From Clostridium bovifaecis (GTDB taxonomy: Bacteria > Bacillota > Clostridia > Clostridiales > Clostridiaceae), in the NCBI GenBank assembly GCA_009738435.1, contig CP046522.1:1395249-1459248 (forward strand): a stretch of 64,000 bases of DNA. Reading direction: 5' to 3'. Under the pieces are notes generated by a model. It did not search any database and was not told where the DNA came from. It saw nothing but the letters and a program-made list of their open reading frames with translations. Numbering within the stretch: position 1 is the first letter of the stretch; each line of letters starts with the position of its first letter. Below, one piece after another: positions 38,852 to 47,082 of the stretch. A program made the translations under genes and the position numbers.

Positions 38852-38899
38852 GTGTAGAGGCTTAGAGAAAAATTATTCTATCTACTAAGCTTTCTACAC
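38852..38899. terminator. Bidirectional terminator between ClC and SOD genes
   Basis: GTGTAGAGGCTTAG pairs with CTAAGCTTTCTACAC (one bulge), with A/T flanks on both sides. Confidence 0.75.
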
Positions 38900-38917
38900 T
38901 CTTTTATTTTGTTATTC

Positions 38918-39508
38918 TTATTTTACAGCTTCATTATATCTTCTATTTACAACATTCCAATTCACTATATTCCACCATGCAGATATAAAATCTGTTCTTC
39001 TGTTTTGATATTTTAAGTAATAAGCGTGTTCCCATACGTCTAAAATTAGAAGAGGTACAGCGCCTAAAATAGTTAAGTTTTGATGTTTTTCAACTTGGAG
39101 TATCTCAAGTTTTTGTAGGTCTTTTACCCATGCAAGAACACACCAGCCAGAACCTTCTACTGCTGCAGCAGCAGCTGAAAATTGTTTTTTAAAGGTTTCC
39201 ACATTTCCAAAATCCCTATTTATTCTTTCGGGTAAATCGCCAGTTAATTGAGAACCACCAGGAGCCATGTTCTCCCAAAATAGGGTATGAAGCACATGCC
39301 CAGCACCATTAAAAGCTAGTTCTCTTTCCCAATGTTTAATTAGAGCATAGTCTCCAGATTCTCTTGCCTCTTGAAGCTTTGATTCAGCCTTATTTAACCC
39401 ATCAACATATCCCTGATGATGCTTATCATGATGAATTTTCACTGTTTCTTCATCATAATGTGGTTCTAGAGCATTATAAGCATAAGGAAGTTTTGGTAAA
39501 TCAAACAT
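38918..39508 (-). CDS. sodA: Superoxide dismutase [Fe/Mn]
   Basis: A 196-residue Fe/Mn-SOD. Metal ligands are visible: His26 or 27 in KIHHDKHH, the second His in HVLHTLFW (about residue 75), and Asp/His in DVWEHAYYL (about residues 157-161). It converts superoxide to oxygen and peroxide, giving an anaerobe some air tolerance. The metal preference cannot be decided here. The start has a GAGGTG site. Confidence 0.95.
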   Translation of the reverse strand: MFDLPKLPYAYNALEPHYDEETVKIHHDKHHQGYVDGLNKAESKLQEARESGDYALIKHWERELAFNGAGHVLHTLFWENMAPGGSQLTGDLPERINRDFGNVETFKKQFSAAAAAVEGSGWCVLAWVKDLQKLEILQVEKHQNLTILGAVPLLILDVWEHAYYLKYQNRRTDFISAWWNIVNWNVVNRRYNEAVK

Positions 39509-39708
39509 AATTTATCACCTCATCCAAGAAATTTAAATATACACATATATTTTACCATACCTTAGCAGTATATGCATAATTTCAATAAAGTATGCGAAGT
39601 GATTGTAGGAAATTGCGCTGCAAAATTCTTATAGTATGTTATAATAACGTTGGAATTATGTGTAGGTAAGCTTGTGAGATAGTAGATATATTCTGTGAGG
39701 TGAAATAA

Positions 39709-40119
39709 ATGGAAAACAAGATTATAGTTGCAGTTAAAGGTGTAATTCTACATGATGGAAAAGCATTGATAATAAAAAGATCTGACTATGATGGTATCGG
39801 AGTTGGAAGTTGGGAATGCGTAGGTGGAAAAATCGAATTTGGAGAAAATTTAGAAGAAGCTCTTATAAGGGAGGCTAGGGAAGAAGTAGGATTAAATATT
39901 ACAGTTGAAAAACTTTTATATGCCACAACATTTAAAATGGACTCTTCAAGGCAATGTGTTGTCCTTACTTATCTATGTAAAAGTGAAGAGATAGAGGTTG
40001 AGCTGTCAAAAGAGCACACAGCTTATCTTTGGGCTACAAAGGAACAGCTTAGAGAATTTTTAATGAAAAGCATAATTGAGGATTTTGATAAAAATGATGT
40101 GTTTTTACAAATACAGTAG
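39709..40119 (+). CDS. NUDIX hydrolase
   Basis: A 136-residue NUDIX protein. The NUDIX box GX5EX7REUXEEXGU is complete: GGKIEFGENLEEALIREAREEVG, about residues 43-65, read here in two parts as GGKIEFGE and REAREEVG. It hydrolyses a nucleoside diphosphate linked to another moiety, with Mg2+; the actual substrate is unknown. A GAGGTG site precedes the ATG. Confidence 0.9.
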   Translation: MENKIIVAVKGVILHDGKALIIKRSDYDGIGVGSWECVGGKIEFGENLEEALIREAREEVGLNITVEKLLYATTFKMDSSRQCVVLTYLCKSEEIEVELSKEHTAYLWATKEQLREFLMKSIIEDFDKNDVFLQIQ

Positions 40120-40122
40120 AAA

Positions 40123-40146
40123 AGGAAATTGCATAGCAGTTTCCTT
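40123..40146. terminator. Palindrome/terminator of the GAAAATTGC family
   Basis: AAGGAAATTGC-ATAGC-AGTTTCCTT, between convergent NUDIX and MATE genes. It overlaps the MATE stop codon. Confidence 0.6.
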
Positions 40147-41518
40147 AAATAGCAATTTCCTTATGAATAATTTTTCGTTCCCATTTTCCTGTAGAATATA
40201 TAAGTATCCCAATGATACAAGTGATTCCATTGCTTATTATCATAGAGTACCATACCACTGGGGATCCCAAGTCAGTTAAATTTTGAAATATAATAATCAT
40301 AGGAAGCCTAATGAGCCAAAGCCTGCCTGCATCCATTATCATCGAATACAATGTATGACCAGATCCTTGAAAAGTTCCAATTAATACTTGGAAAATCCCC
40401 ATAAAAGGGAGTCCAGCTGAGATTACTTTTAAATAATACTTACCTTCCGTTATTACTCCTATGTCTTGTACATTTGGAACGAAAATCTTAATTACATTTC
40501 CAGCAAATAAAAATAGGAAAGCACCGCCTATAACTAGCATGACTGTTGATAGATAAACAGCGGTCTTAAATGCTTCTCTAGCTCTATCAGTCTGCTCTGC
40601 ACCTAAATTTTGACCGATTATGGAGGCTAGTGCTGTTCCTATACCGAGAGCTGGCATCATTACTATAGAATTTATATTGTTTCCGATGTTAAATGCAGCC
40701 ATAGTATTATTTCCATAGGATGCAATAAAAGCATTGAGCACTATAAAGCCTAAAGAAGATCCAGCTTGACCGATACAAGTTGGCACTCCAACCCTTAAGA
40801 TTTTAGAAACTACCTTTTTCCTTAGTTTTAAATAGTTTAGCTTAATGTGGACTCTATCTTTATTTTTAATTAAAAGATAGATTACAAAAGGTGTAAAAAT
40901 TACTTTTGAGAGTACAGTAGCAAGGGCAGCTCCACCTATGCCCATGTTAAGCTTTAATATAAATAATGGGTCAAGAATCACATTTGTAATTGCACCAGCT
41001 ACGTTTAAAAGCATAGGGGACATGGTATCTCCTTCAGCCTGTCTTATAGCACCAAACACAAGAAATATGAAATAGCAAGGAATATCAAAGAACATTATGC
41101 TAAGGTAGATAGTACTATTTTTAAAGAGAGCTTCGTCTGCACCCATAAATCTAATTATATAGGGTGTTATTAAATACCCCAGTACAGAAAGAACTGCACC
41201 TAGAATTATAGATACTGAAAATATTTGAGCAGCTGTTAAGTTTGCTTTATCTTTATTATTAGAGCCTACATATTGGGAAATTAAAGAAGTCCCAGCTATA
41301 GTTATGCTCATACCTATGGATATTATAAGAAATAAAACAGGCCATACAAAGCCTGTAGATGCTACTTCCACTGCTCCAAGTTTACTTACCCAAAACATAT
41401 CTGCAACGCTATATAGGGTTTGAATCAAATTATTAAACATTACGGGAAGAGATAAGGTTAGGAGCACCTTTCTCATATTTCCATTAAGTATTAAATCTCT
41501 TTTATATGCGTAATCCAT
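40145..41518 (-). CDS. MATE family efflux transporter
   Basis: A 457-residue membrane protein with about twelve hydrophobic helices in two similar halves. It starts with the cytoplasmic leader and the NMRKVLLTLSLPVMFNNLIQ helix typical of MATE proteins, and GGAALATVLS lies near the middle. It exports drugs or metabolites in exchange for Na+ or H+; the substrate is unknown. It lies between convergent NUDIX and divergent flavin-reductase genes. Confidence 0.93.
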   Translation of the reverse strand: MDYAYKRDLILNGNMRKVLLTLSLPVMFNNLIQTLYSVADMFWVSKLGAVEVASTGFVWPVLFLIISIGMSITIAGTSLISQYVGSNNKDKANLTAAQIFSVSIILGAVLSVLGYLITPYIIRFMGADEALFKNSTIYLSIMFFDIPCYFIFLVFGAIRQAEGDTMSPMLLNVAGAITNVILDPLFILKLNMGIGGAALATVLSKVIFTPFVIYLLIKNKDRVHIKLNYLKLRKKVVSKILRVGVPTCIGQAGSSLGFIVLNAFIASYGNNTMAAFNIGNNINSIVMMPALGIGTALASIIGQNLGAEQTDRAREAFKTAVYLSTVMLVIGGAFLFLFAGNVIKIFVPNVQDIGVITEGKYYLKVISAGLPFMGIFQVLIGTFQGSGHTLYSMIMDAGRLWLIRLPMIIIFQNLTDLGSPVVWYSMIISNGITCIIGILIYSTGKWERKIIHKEIAI

Positions 41519-41691
41519 TAAATGCCCCCCTTATTGAAAATTACAACGCAATTTATTTATATTTCCTTTTAATTTCTAAGTTTCATTGTTATTTTAGCAT
41601 ACTCAATAAAGTGTGTATACAAAATATTGCTTAAGAGGTATTATAATATAAACAGTAAAACTATAGGTATTAATTAATAGGAGGAACTTTT

Positions 41692-42195
41692 ATGATAGTG
41701 AAATTTACAGAAAATCTTGAAAAAGGTATGGAGCTTTTACATAAAAGAGGAGCTTTTTTAACGGTAAAAGATAGAGATAGATTAAATACTATGACTATAA
41801 GCTGGGGGAATATTGGCTTTGAATGGAATAAGCCAATTTTTACTGTCCTTGTGAGAAGGTCAAGATATACTCATGAATTTATAGAAAGATCTGGTGAGTT
41901 TACAATAAGTATACCTTTTGATGAAGAATTAAAAGAAAGCTTGGCTTTTTGCGGAACAAAATCAGGAAGAGACGTAAACAAATTTGAAATATGTAATTTG
42001 AAGTTGGAGGATGGAAAAGAAATTCATACTCCAGTTATATCCCATTGTGGACTTATATATGAATGTAAAATAGTATATAAGCAAGATATGAATTTAAGTT
42101 CACTAAGTGAGGAAATAAAGAAGGCTTCTTATCCAGATGATGATTATCATACAATATATTACGGTGAAATTGTAGCAAGTTATATAAACAAATAA
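41692..42195 (+). CDS. Flavin reductase family protein
   Basis: A 167-residue FMN-binding split-barrel protein of the flavin reductase group. Landmarks are NTMTISWGNIGFEWNKP near residue 32 and the FTISIPF strand near 78. The usual reaction is reduction of FMN or transfer of electrons using NAD(P)H. A GGAGG site precedes the ATG. No oxygenase partner lies adjacent. Confidence 0.88.
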   Translation: MIVKFTENLEKGMELLHKRGAFLTVKDRDRLNTMTISWGNIGFEWNKPIFTVLVRRSRYTHEFIERSGEFTISIPFDEELKESLAFCGTKSGRDVNKFEICNLKLEDGKEIHTPVISHCGLIYECKIVYKQDMNLSSLSEEIKKASYPDDDYHTIYYGEIVASYINK

Positions 42196-42317
42196 TTGGA
42201 TTGCCTTTACAACTTGCTAAAGCTTAATAGTAAGAAAGACAAAAGATAATTATGAAGTTACTGTGGCAAAATATGCAAAAGATATGCTCATATTTATAAT
42301 TTCTCCACATATATTTG

Positions 42318-42349
42318 AAATAAGGGCTGTTATATACCAGCTTATTTTT
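42318..42349 (+). terminator. Terminator between flavin reductase and the next gene
   Basis: AAATAAGGGCTG pairs with CAGCTTATTTTT with a two-base bulge. It ends 20 bases before the start codon at 42370. Confidence 0.6.
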
Positions 42350-42369
42350 CGAATATGGAGGGGAATTAG

Positions 42370-42731
42370 ATGAAGGTTAAGTACAACAGAAAAGAAACGC
42401 TTACTGGACTTATTACAGCAGTTGGATTGCTATCCATACCAGCAATAGTAGTTAAAGATAGAATAAAAGCTATAAGAGTTCAGGAAGAAGAAAAGAAGGC
42501 CATACAAAAAATTGTTAAGTACACCATGGAATTAGAAGAAAATTTAACTAACAACAATGTTATGCAATATATTCAGCGTATCAAAATATAGATATACCTA
42601 ATAAGGTTATGTGTAAAAATATCATTATTGAAGCATATAAGTTAGTAAAAGATAGTAAAGATATTAATGATGAATTAAAGGCTGATTTGAGAATGCTATT
42701 GGAATGTAAGGGAGTTAGTTTTGTATATTAA
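42370..42731 (+). pseudogene. Hypothetical protein with a frameshift
   Basis: The first frame gives 73 residues, starting with a hydrophobic segment (about residues 10-27) and a Glu/Lys-rich helix. The downstream frame encodes a further 46 residues ending GVSFVY. Inserting one A into AAAA at 42581-42584 joins them into a 120-residue protein (the join reads RIKNIDIPNKVM). Both halves show normal codon use and the second ends at a terminator hairpin, so they belong together. The family was not recognised. The N-terminus suggests a single membrane anchor. Confidence 0.6.
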
Positions 42732-42733
42732 GA

Positions 42734-42758
42734 AGTCATCTATAGTGATGACTTTTTT
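42734..42758 (+). terminator. Rho-independent terminator
   Basis: AGTCATC-TATAGT-GATGACT followed by six T, three bases after the stop of the frameshifted gene. Confidence 0.8.
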
Positions 42759-43074
42759 CTTTGCGAAGGGGGAGGAAATACGTTGATTTGTTTTGCCTTA
42801 TAATAAGTAAAGAAAAAATGCTGTAAAGCATTAATGCTCCACAGCATCTTTTAGATGTAACCTCAGAAACCATAGCGGAGACTGGAAGTTATTGTGTGCC
42901 TTCCTGGTTGTCAAGTATTATAAATAAGTAAAAAATAGTAAAAGCATTAACAATGATTTATTTTTCTCTTGAACATTTAACTATAGAGAGAATAGAATTC
43001 ATGCGTATTTTGTGACAAGGAGGGTAGGCTTAGAATAATTTATAATATGTATAATTAAAAGAGGGTGTAATGAC
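42759..43074. other. Gene-free region before the first AEC gene
   Basis: No gene is visible. It holds a hairpin ATGCTG...CAGCAT with inner palindrome AGCATTAATGCT at 42829-42858, and a small hairpin GGAAG...CTTCC near 42882-42902. I do not recognise a known riboswitch. An AAGAGGG site for the AEC gene ends the region. Confidence 0.4.
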
Positions 43075-43986
43075 ATGGATAATGATAGTGTTTTTAATAC
43101 AGTAATAATACTCTTTATTATAATGTGTGCAGGCTTTTATGGAAGGAGAAAGAACATAATAAGTGAAGAGTTGAATAAAGGTCTTACAGAAGTTCTTCTT
43201 AGAATAACACTTCCAATGATGATAATAACATCTTTTACCCATACTTATTCAAAAAACTTGGGTTCTAGTATGATTAAACTCGTTATATATTCTATAGTCA
43301 TACACGTGATTTTAATTGTTATAAGTAGATTTGCATTTTTTAAATTGCCAAAGGATAAAAAAGATATTTTAAGGTTTGTAGCTATATTTTCAAATTGTGG
43401 CTTTATGGGATTTCCGGTATTAAAAAGTGCTTACGGAGATTTAGGTGTGCTTTATGGTTCCGTATTTAATATACCTTTTTATGTATTTGTATGGACTTTG
43501 GGGATTGCTTTATATACTGATAAGAAAGATCCGCATGCATTAAGAAAGATATTTTTTAATCCTGGAATAATATCAGTAGTTATAGGGTTGATAATATTTG
43601 CTACTTCAATAAAGCTTCCAGTTGCCATAGTAAGTGCAATAAAGATAATTGGTGATATGACAACACCTCTATCTATGATGATAATAGGGTATATGATTTC
43701 AGGAGTTAAGCTTAAAGAGATATTTAAAGAGATCAGTTTGTATTATGGTTCCTTTGTAAGACTTATTGTGGCTCCGACTATAACATATATGTTTTTTAGT
43801 CTTATGGGAGCAGATAAAACTATAACTAATGTGGCAGTAATAATAGAAGCTATGCCTGTTGCAGCAGTATGTGCTATCTATGCTAAAAGTGCAAATAAAA
43901 ATCCGAGATATGCATCTCTTGCAGTGTTTATAACTACGCTATTATCTTTATTGACTATTCCTGTTGTGCTCTACATCATAAATTAG
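43075..43986 (+). CDS. AEC family transporter, copy 1
   Basis: A 303-residue membrane protein of the auxin efflux carrier/AEC family with about ten hydrophobic helices in two inverted halves. FSNCGFMGFPVL near residue 110 and PLSMMIIGYMISG near 200 are family signatures. It exports small organic anions such as malate or auxin-like compounds; the substrate is unknown here. It is paralogous to 44383-45294 with the same length. The GAGGGTG site precedes the ATG. Confidence 0.9.
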   Translation: MDNDSVFNTVIILFIIMCAGFYGRRKNIISEELNKGLTEVLLRITLPMMIITSFTHTYSKNLGSSMIKLVIYSIVIHVILIVISRFAFFKLPKDKKDILRFVAIFSNCGFMGFPVLKSAYGDLGVLYGSVFNIPFYVFVWTLGIALYTDKKDPHALRKIFFNPGIISVVIGLIIFATSIKLPVAIVSAIKIIGDMTTPLSMMIIGYMISGVKLKEIFKEISLYYGSFVRLIVAPTITYMFFSLMGADKTITNVAVIIEAMPVAAVCAIYAKSANKNPRYASLAVFITTLLSLLTIPVVLYIIN

Positions 43987-44006
43987 GTGTAATAAAAAGA
44001 TGCTAT

Positions 44007-44050
44007 AAAAAATAGGGCTATTGAAATTTATAATCAATAGCCCTATTTTT
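44007..44050. terminator. Bidirectional terminator
   Basis: Perfect 17-bp arms AAAAATAGGGCTATTGA and complement around 10 bases. It ends AEC copy 1 on plus and the yjfB-like gene on minus. Confidence 0.88.
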
Positions 44051-44224
44051 ATGCCATTTTATCAAGGTGTATTCCTAAATTAGGATCAACAGCATTTTTA
44101 AGCATTTCGGACATATTAGCCCCACTTTCTTGTGATAAATTCATAGCTTTTTTAATAGAAGCAAATTTGCATTAGTAGAGACTCTATTTTGACTACTTGC
44201 CATTGATATCATAGCTATATCCAC
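44049..44224 (-). pseudogene. YjfB family putative motility protein, frameshifted
   Basis: On the minus strand, a GTG with a GGAGGTG site starts DIAMISMASSQNRVST, then the frame is lost. Adding one T to a TTT run (44164-44166 on the plus strand as AAA) gives SIKKAMNLSQESGANMSEML and ends DPNLGIHLDKMA at 44051. The restored 58-residue protein fits the YjfB family, small proteins linked to flagella in Bacillus. It lies between the two AEC transporters, transcribed away from copy 2. Confidence 0.7.
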
Positions 44225-44382
44225 ATGAGCACCTCCTTATAAAGAAAAATATTCTTTGGTATTAAAATCGAAGATAAATTAAAAAGGTAAAGAGTAAATA
44301 AAGATATTCTAATAATTATATATAGATTAACATAAAAAATACTGATATCATATAATCGTAAGCTTTAAAAGGGGGAGAAAAT

Positions 44383-45294
44383 GTGGAAAATTCAAGCGTC
44401 ATAAATCAAGTTTTAATATTATTTTTAGTTATAGGCGTAGGGTATTATGCAAAAAAGAGAGGGATAATAAGTGCAGAGTTAAATAAGGGGTTAAATAAAA
44501 TCTTGCTAGAGCTAACCTTACCATTGATGATAATTTCTTCTTTTGACTATACTTTTTCAAGTGAAATTATGGGAAACATAATAAAAATATTTATATATTC
44601 TTTAGGAATTCACATATTGCTAATCTTCATAAGTGCATTGCCTTATTTGAAATTAGATAAAGATAAGAGAGATATATTAAGATTTATAACTATTTTTTCA
44701 AACTGTGGATTTATGGGCTATCCAGTACTAGGAAGTATATATGGAAAGATAGGAATTTTATACGCCTCGGTTTTTAACATACCATATAATTTTTTTGCGT
44801 GGAGTTTTGGAGTAATGCTTTTTAGTAAAGAAAAAGATTCTAAAAGTCTAAAGAAAGTACTGCTTAACCCCGGAATTCTGGCGGTATTTATAGGAATATT
44901 GTTATTTATGTTTTCTATTAAACTACCAGAATCTATTTTTAGCACTTTTAAATTGGTTGGAGATATAACAACACCTTTATCTATGATAATAATTGGAGTT
45001 ATGATAGCAGAAATAAAGTTTAAGAAAGTTTTTGAGGAAGCTTCTATTTACTATGCTTCTTTCATAAGATTGATTTTAGTTCCTGCATTGACTTATTTAA
45101 TTTTAAGTTTAATAAATGCTGACCCTATGTTGAGAAACATAGCAGTTGTAGTAGAAGCAATGCCAGCGGCAGCTTTAAGCGCAATTTTAGCTCAAGCTCA
45201 TGATAAAAAACCAGAATTTGCTTCTCAAGCGGTGTTCGTAACAACACTTTTATCTGTATTGACTATACCGCTTGTTTTAAGTTTTTTAGGGTAA
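44383..45294 (+). CDS. AEC family transporter, copy 2
   Basis: A 303-residue paralogue of 43075-43986 with the same helix plan and the FSNCGFMGYPVL and PLSMIIIGVMI motifs. The start is GTG with GGGGGAG upstream. By eye more than half of the positions agree with copy 1, so a tandem duplication with later divergence is likely. Substrate unknown. Confidence 0.9.
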   Translation: MENSSVINQVLILFLVIGVGYYAKKRGIISAELNKGLNKILLELTLPLMIISSFDYTFSSEIMGNIIKIFIYSLGIHILLIFISALPYLKLDKDKRDILRFITIFSNCGFMGYPVLGSIYGKIGILYASVFNIPYNFFAWSFGVMLFSKEKDSKSLKKVLLNPGILAVFIGILLFMFSIKLPESIFSTFKLVGDITTPLSMIIIGVMIAEIKFKKVFEEASIYYASFIRLILVPALTYLILSLINADPMLRNIAVVVEAMPAAALSAILAQAHDKKPEFASQAVFVTTLLSVLTIPLVLSFLG

Positions 45295-45364
45295 AGCCAT
45301 AAGTATTTTACAGCGTAAAATCCTTATATTTCTTATATAATAATTAAAATGTGAAAAATAACTA

Positions 45365-45393
45365 TTGCGGTTTACGCATTAGGGTGATATAAT
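45365..45393 (+). promoter_or_regulatory. Sigma-A promoter of the uracil permease leader
   Basis: TTGCGG, 17 bases, TATAAT. The -10 is perfect and the -35 matches three of six. Transcription would start near 45400 and include both PyrR loops. Confidence 0.6.
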
Positions 45394-45418
45394 TAGCTAA
45401 ATAAAAGAAATCTTTAAT

Positions 45419-45538
45419 GCAGTCCAGTGAGGCTGGCAAGATTTATAGTGGAACATATTTATATGGTGTTTTAAATATAAGTGTGTAATTTCAATAAAGA
45501 TAACTATAACTTCTTGCCAGTAGGTAAGAAGTTTTTTT
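45419..45538 (+). promoter_or_regulatory. PyrR transcription attenuator
   Basis: The conserved PyrR-binding loop AGTCCAGTGAGGCT is at 45421-45434. Its 3' side CTGGCAAGA (45433-45441) is exactly complementary to TCTTGCCAG (45512-45520), which is also the left arm of the terminator at 45508-45538 (AACTTCTTGCC with GGTAAGAAGTT, seven T). So antiterminator, PyrR hairpin and terminator are all present. PyrR with UMP should favour termination when pyrimidines are plentiful. Confidence 0.85.
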
Positions 45539-45567
45539 ATAACATAATACAAAAGCAGCTTTTTAAT

Positions 45568-45640
45568 TCAGTCCAGTGAGGCTGAGAAAGGGAGAAGAGT
45601 GATTTTCTCCTTAGAATTGAAAAAATAAGGAGGTATTTTT
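45568..45640 (+). promoter_or_regulatory. Second PyrR loop followed by a Shine-Dalgarno-masking hairpin
   Basis: A second AGTCCAGTGAGGCT loop lies at 45570-45583. It is followed not by a terminator but by two alternative hairpins: GGAGAA/TTCTCC (45591-45610), or CTCCTTA (45607-45613) with TAAGGAG (45626-45632), the pyrP ribosome binding site. The second pairing would block translation. The arrangement suggests a translational switch, as an inference. Confidence 0.6.
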
Positions 45641-46912
45641 ATGTCAGAAAACGTGTTAAGTAAAGAAAGTGTAATTATTGAAGAGAAGGTAGGAATTTTA
45701 GAAGTATCAAAAAGAATTATCTTAGCACTTCAACATCTAATAGCCATGTTTGGAGCCACAGTATTAGTACCAATCATTACGGGTTTTGATCCATCAGTAT
45801 CACTTCTATCTGCAGGAGCAGGAACGCTTATTTTCCATATGTGTACAAAAAGAAAGGTTCCAGTGTTTTTGGGTTCATCTTTCGCATTTATAGCAGGAAT
45901 ACTAAAGGTTAAGGAAAAGTTTAATGGAGACTTAGCATATGCACAGGGAGGCATAGTAGTAGCTGGTTTAATATATGTAATAATGTCTTTCTTAGTAAGA
46001 AAAGTAGGGGTTGAAAAGATAAGAAAATATTTACCGAACCAAGTAGTTGGACCAATGATAATAGTAATAGGATTAACTTTAGTACCTACAGCTTTTGATA
46101 TGGCATCCAGCAACTTTATAATAGCAGGCATTACATTAGGATCAGCATTATTGATAACACTAAAAGGAAGAGGATTTTTAAAACAACTTTCAATTTTAAT
46201 AGCTGTAATAATAGGATATATAATATCATTACAATTTGGAATTATAGATACAAAGATAGTACAAGAGGCTCCAATGTTTGCAATGCCAAACTTTACACTC
46301 CCAAAATTTGATTTAGGAGCTATAGTAATCATAGCACCAGTGGTTCTAGCGGTTTTTATGGAGCATATAGGAGATATAACTACTAATGGTGAAGTTGTAG
46401 GAAAAAACTTCATTGAAGATCCAGGCTTAAATAGAACTTTATTAGGAGATGGACTTGCAACTGCTTTTGCTGGATTTATAGGTGGACCAGCTAACACTAC
46501 TTACGGTGAAAATACAGGAGTGCTTGCAATAACTAAGAATTATAATCCAGCAATACTTAGAATCACAGCAGTATTTGCTGTAGCTCTAGGGTTTATTGCA
46601 AAGATAGGTGGATTTTTAAGGACAATTCCTACACCAGTAATGGGAGGTATTAGTTTAATGCTCTTCAGCATGATATCGCTTATAGGAGTGAAGACCCTAA
46701 GAGGGGACAAGGTTAAATTTGACGTAAAAAATATAATAATAATAGCTTCTGTAATAATATTAGGACTTGGAACAAGTTATCTTGAAAGGTTTACAGGAAT
46801 TTCTTTAGGAATACCAGTAGGTGAAAATGCAAAAATAACAGGCTTAAGTTTAGCTGCTATAGTGGGAGTTATACTTAATGGAGCACTAAACAGAAATAGA
46901 GTTACTGAATAA
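45641..46912 (+). CDS. pyrP: Uracil permease (NCS2 family)
   Basis: A 423-residue NCS2 nucleobase transporter with about fourteen helices. The LALQHLIAMFGATVLVP segment near residue 29 and the GGPANTTYGENTGV motif near residue 281 are hallmarks of uracil permeases. It imports uracil with H+. The PyrR leader fits this role. The GGAGG site is 7 nt from the ATG and may be masked. It is monocistronic; a long palindrome follows. Confidence 0.95.
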   Translation: MSENVLSKESVIIEEKVGILEVSKRIILALQHLIAMFGATVLVPIITGFDPSVSLLSAGAGTLIFHMCTKRKVPVFLGSSFAFIAGILKVKEKFNGDLAYAQGGIVVAGLIYVIMSFLVRKVGVEKIRKYLPNQVVGPMIIVIGLTLVPTAFDMASSNFIIAGITLGSALLITLKGRGFLKQLSILIAVIIGYIISLQFGIIDTKIVQEAPMFAMPNFTLPKFDLGAIVIIAPVVLAVFMEHIGDITTNGEVVGKNFIEDPGLNRTLLGDGLATAFAGFIGGPANTTYGENTGVLAITKNYNPAILRITAVFAVALGFIAKIGGFLRTIPTPVMGGISLMLFSMISLIGVKTLRGDKVKFDVKNIIIIASVIILGLGTSYLERFTGISLGIPVGENAKITGLSLAAIVGVILNGALNRNRVTE

Positions 46913-46917
46913 ATAGA

Positions 46918-46954
46918 CAATAGGAGGAAATTGCTAAGCAATTTCCTCCTATTG
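46918..46954. terminator. Perfect 18-bp palindrome after pyrP
   Basis: CAATAGGAGGAAATTGCT-A-complement. The inner part is the GGAAATTGC palindrome family. There is no T tract, so it may act as RNA-end stabiliser as well as terminator. Confidence 0.65.
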
Positions 46955-47082
46955 GTTAGCTCTAAATTTTCTAAATTAAGTTCATGAACTTTTTTAACAT
47001 ACTAATTATGGATATATCGCTTAACTGAAAGTATGTGTATTAGCTTAAGGAAATATGTAAGTTACTCTAAGGGAGGTATTTA

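Noticed and set aside
42829..42858. A known riboswitch before the first AEC gene
   Set aside because: The hairpins do not match the conserved elements of any riboswitch class I could recall.
45730..46497. A 255-codon minus-strand frame inside the uracil permease gene
   Set aside because: The permease frame has complete family motifs, a leader and a good start; the minus frame has none of these.
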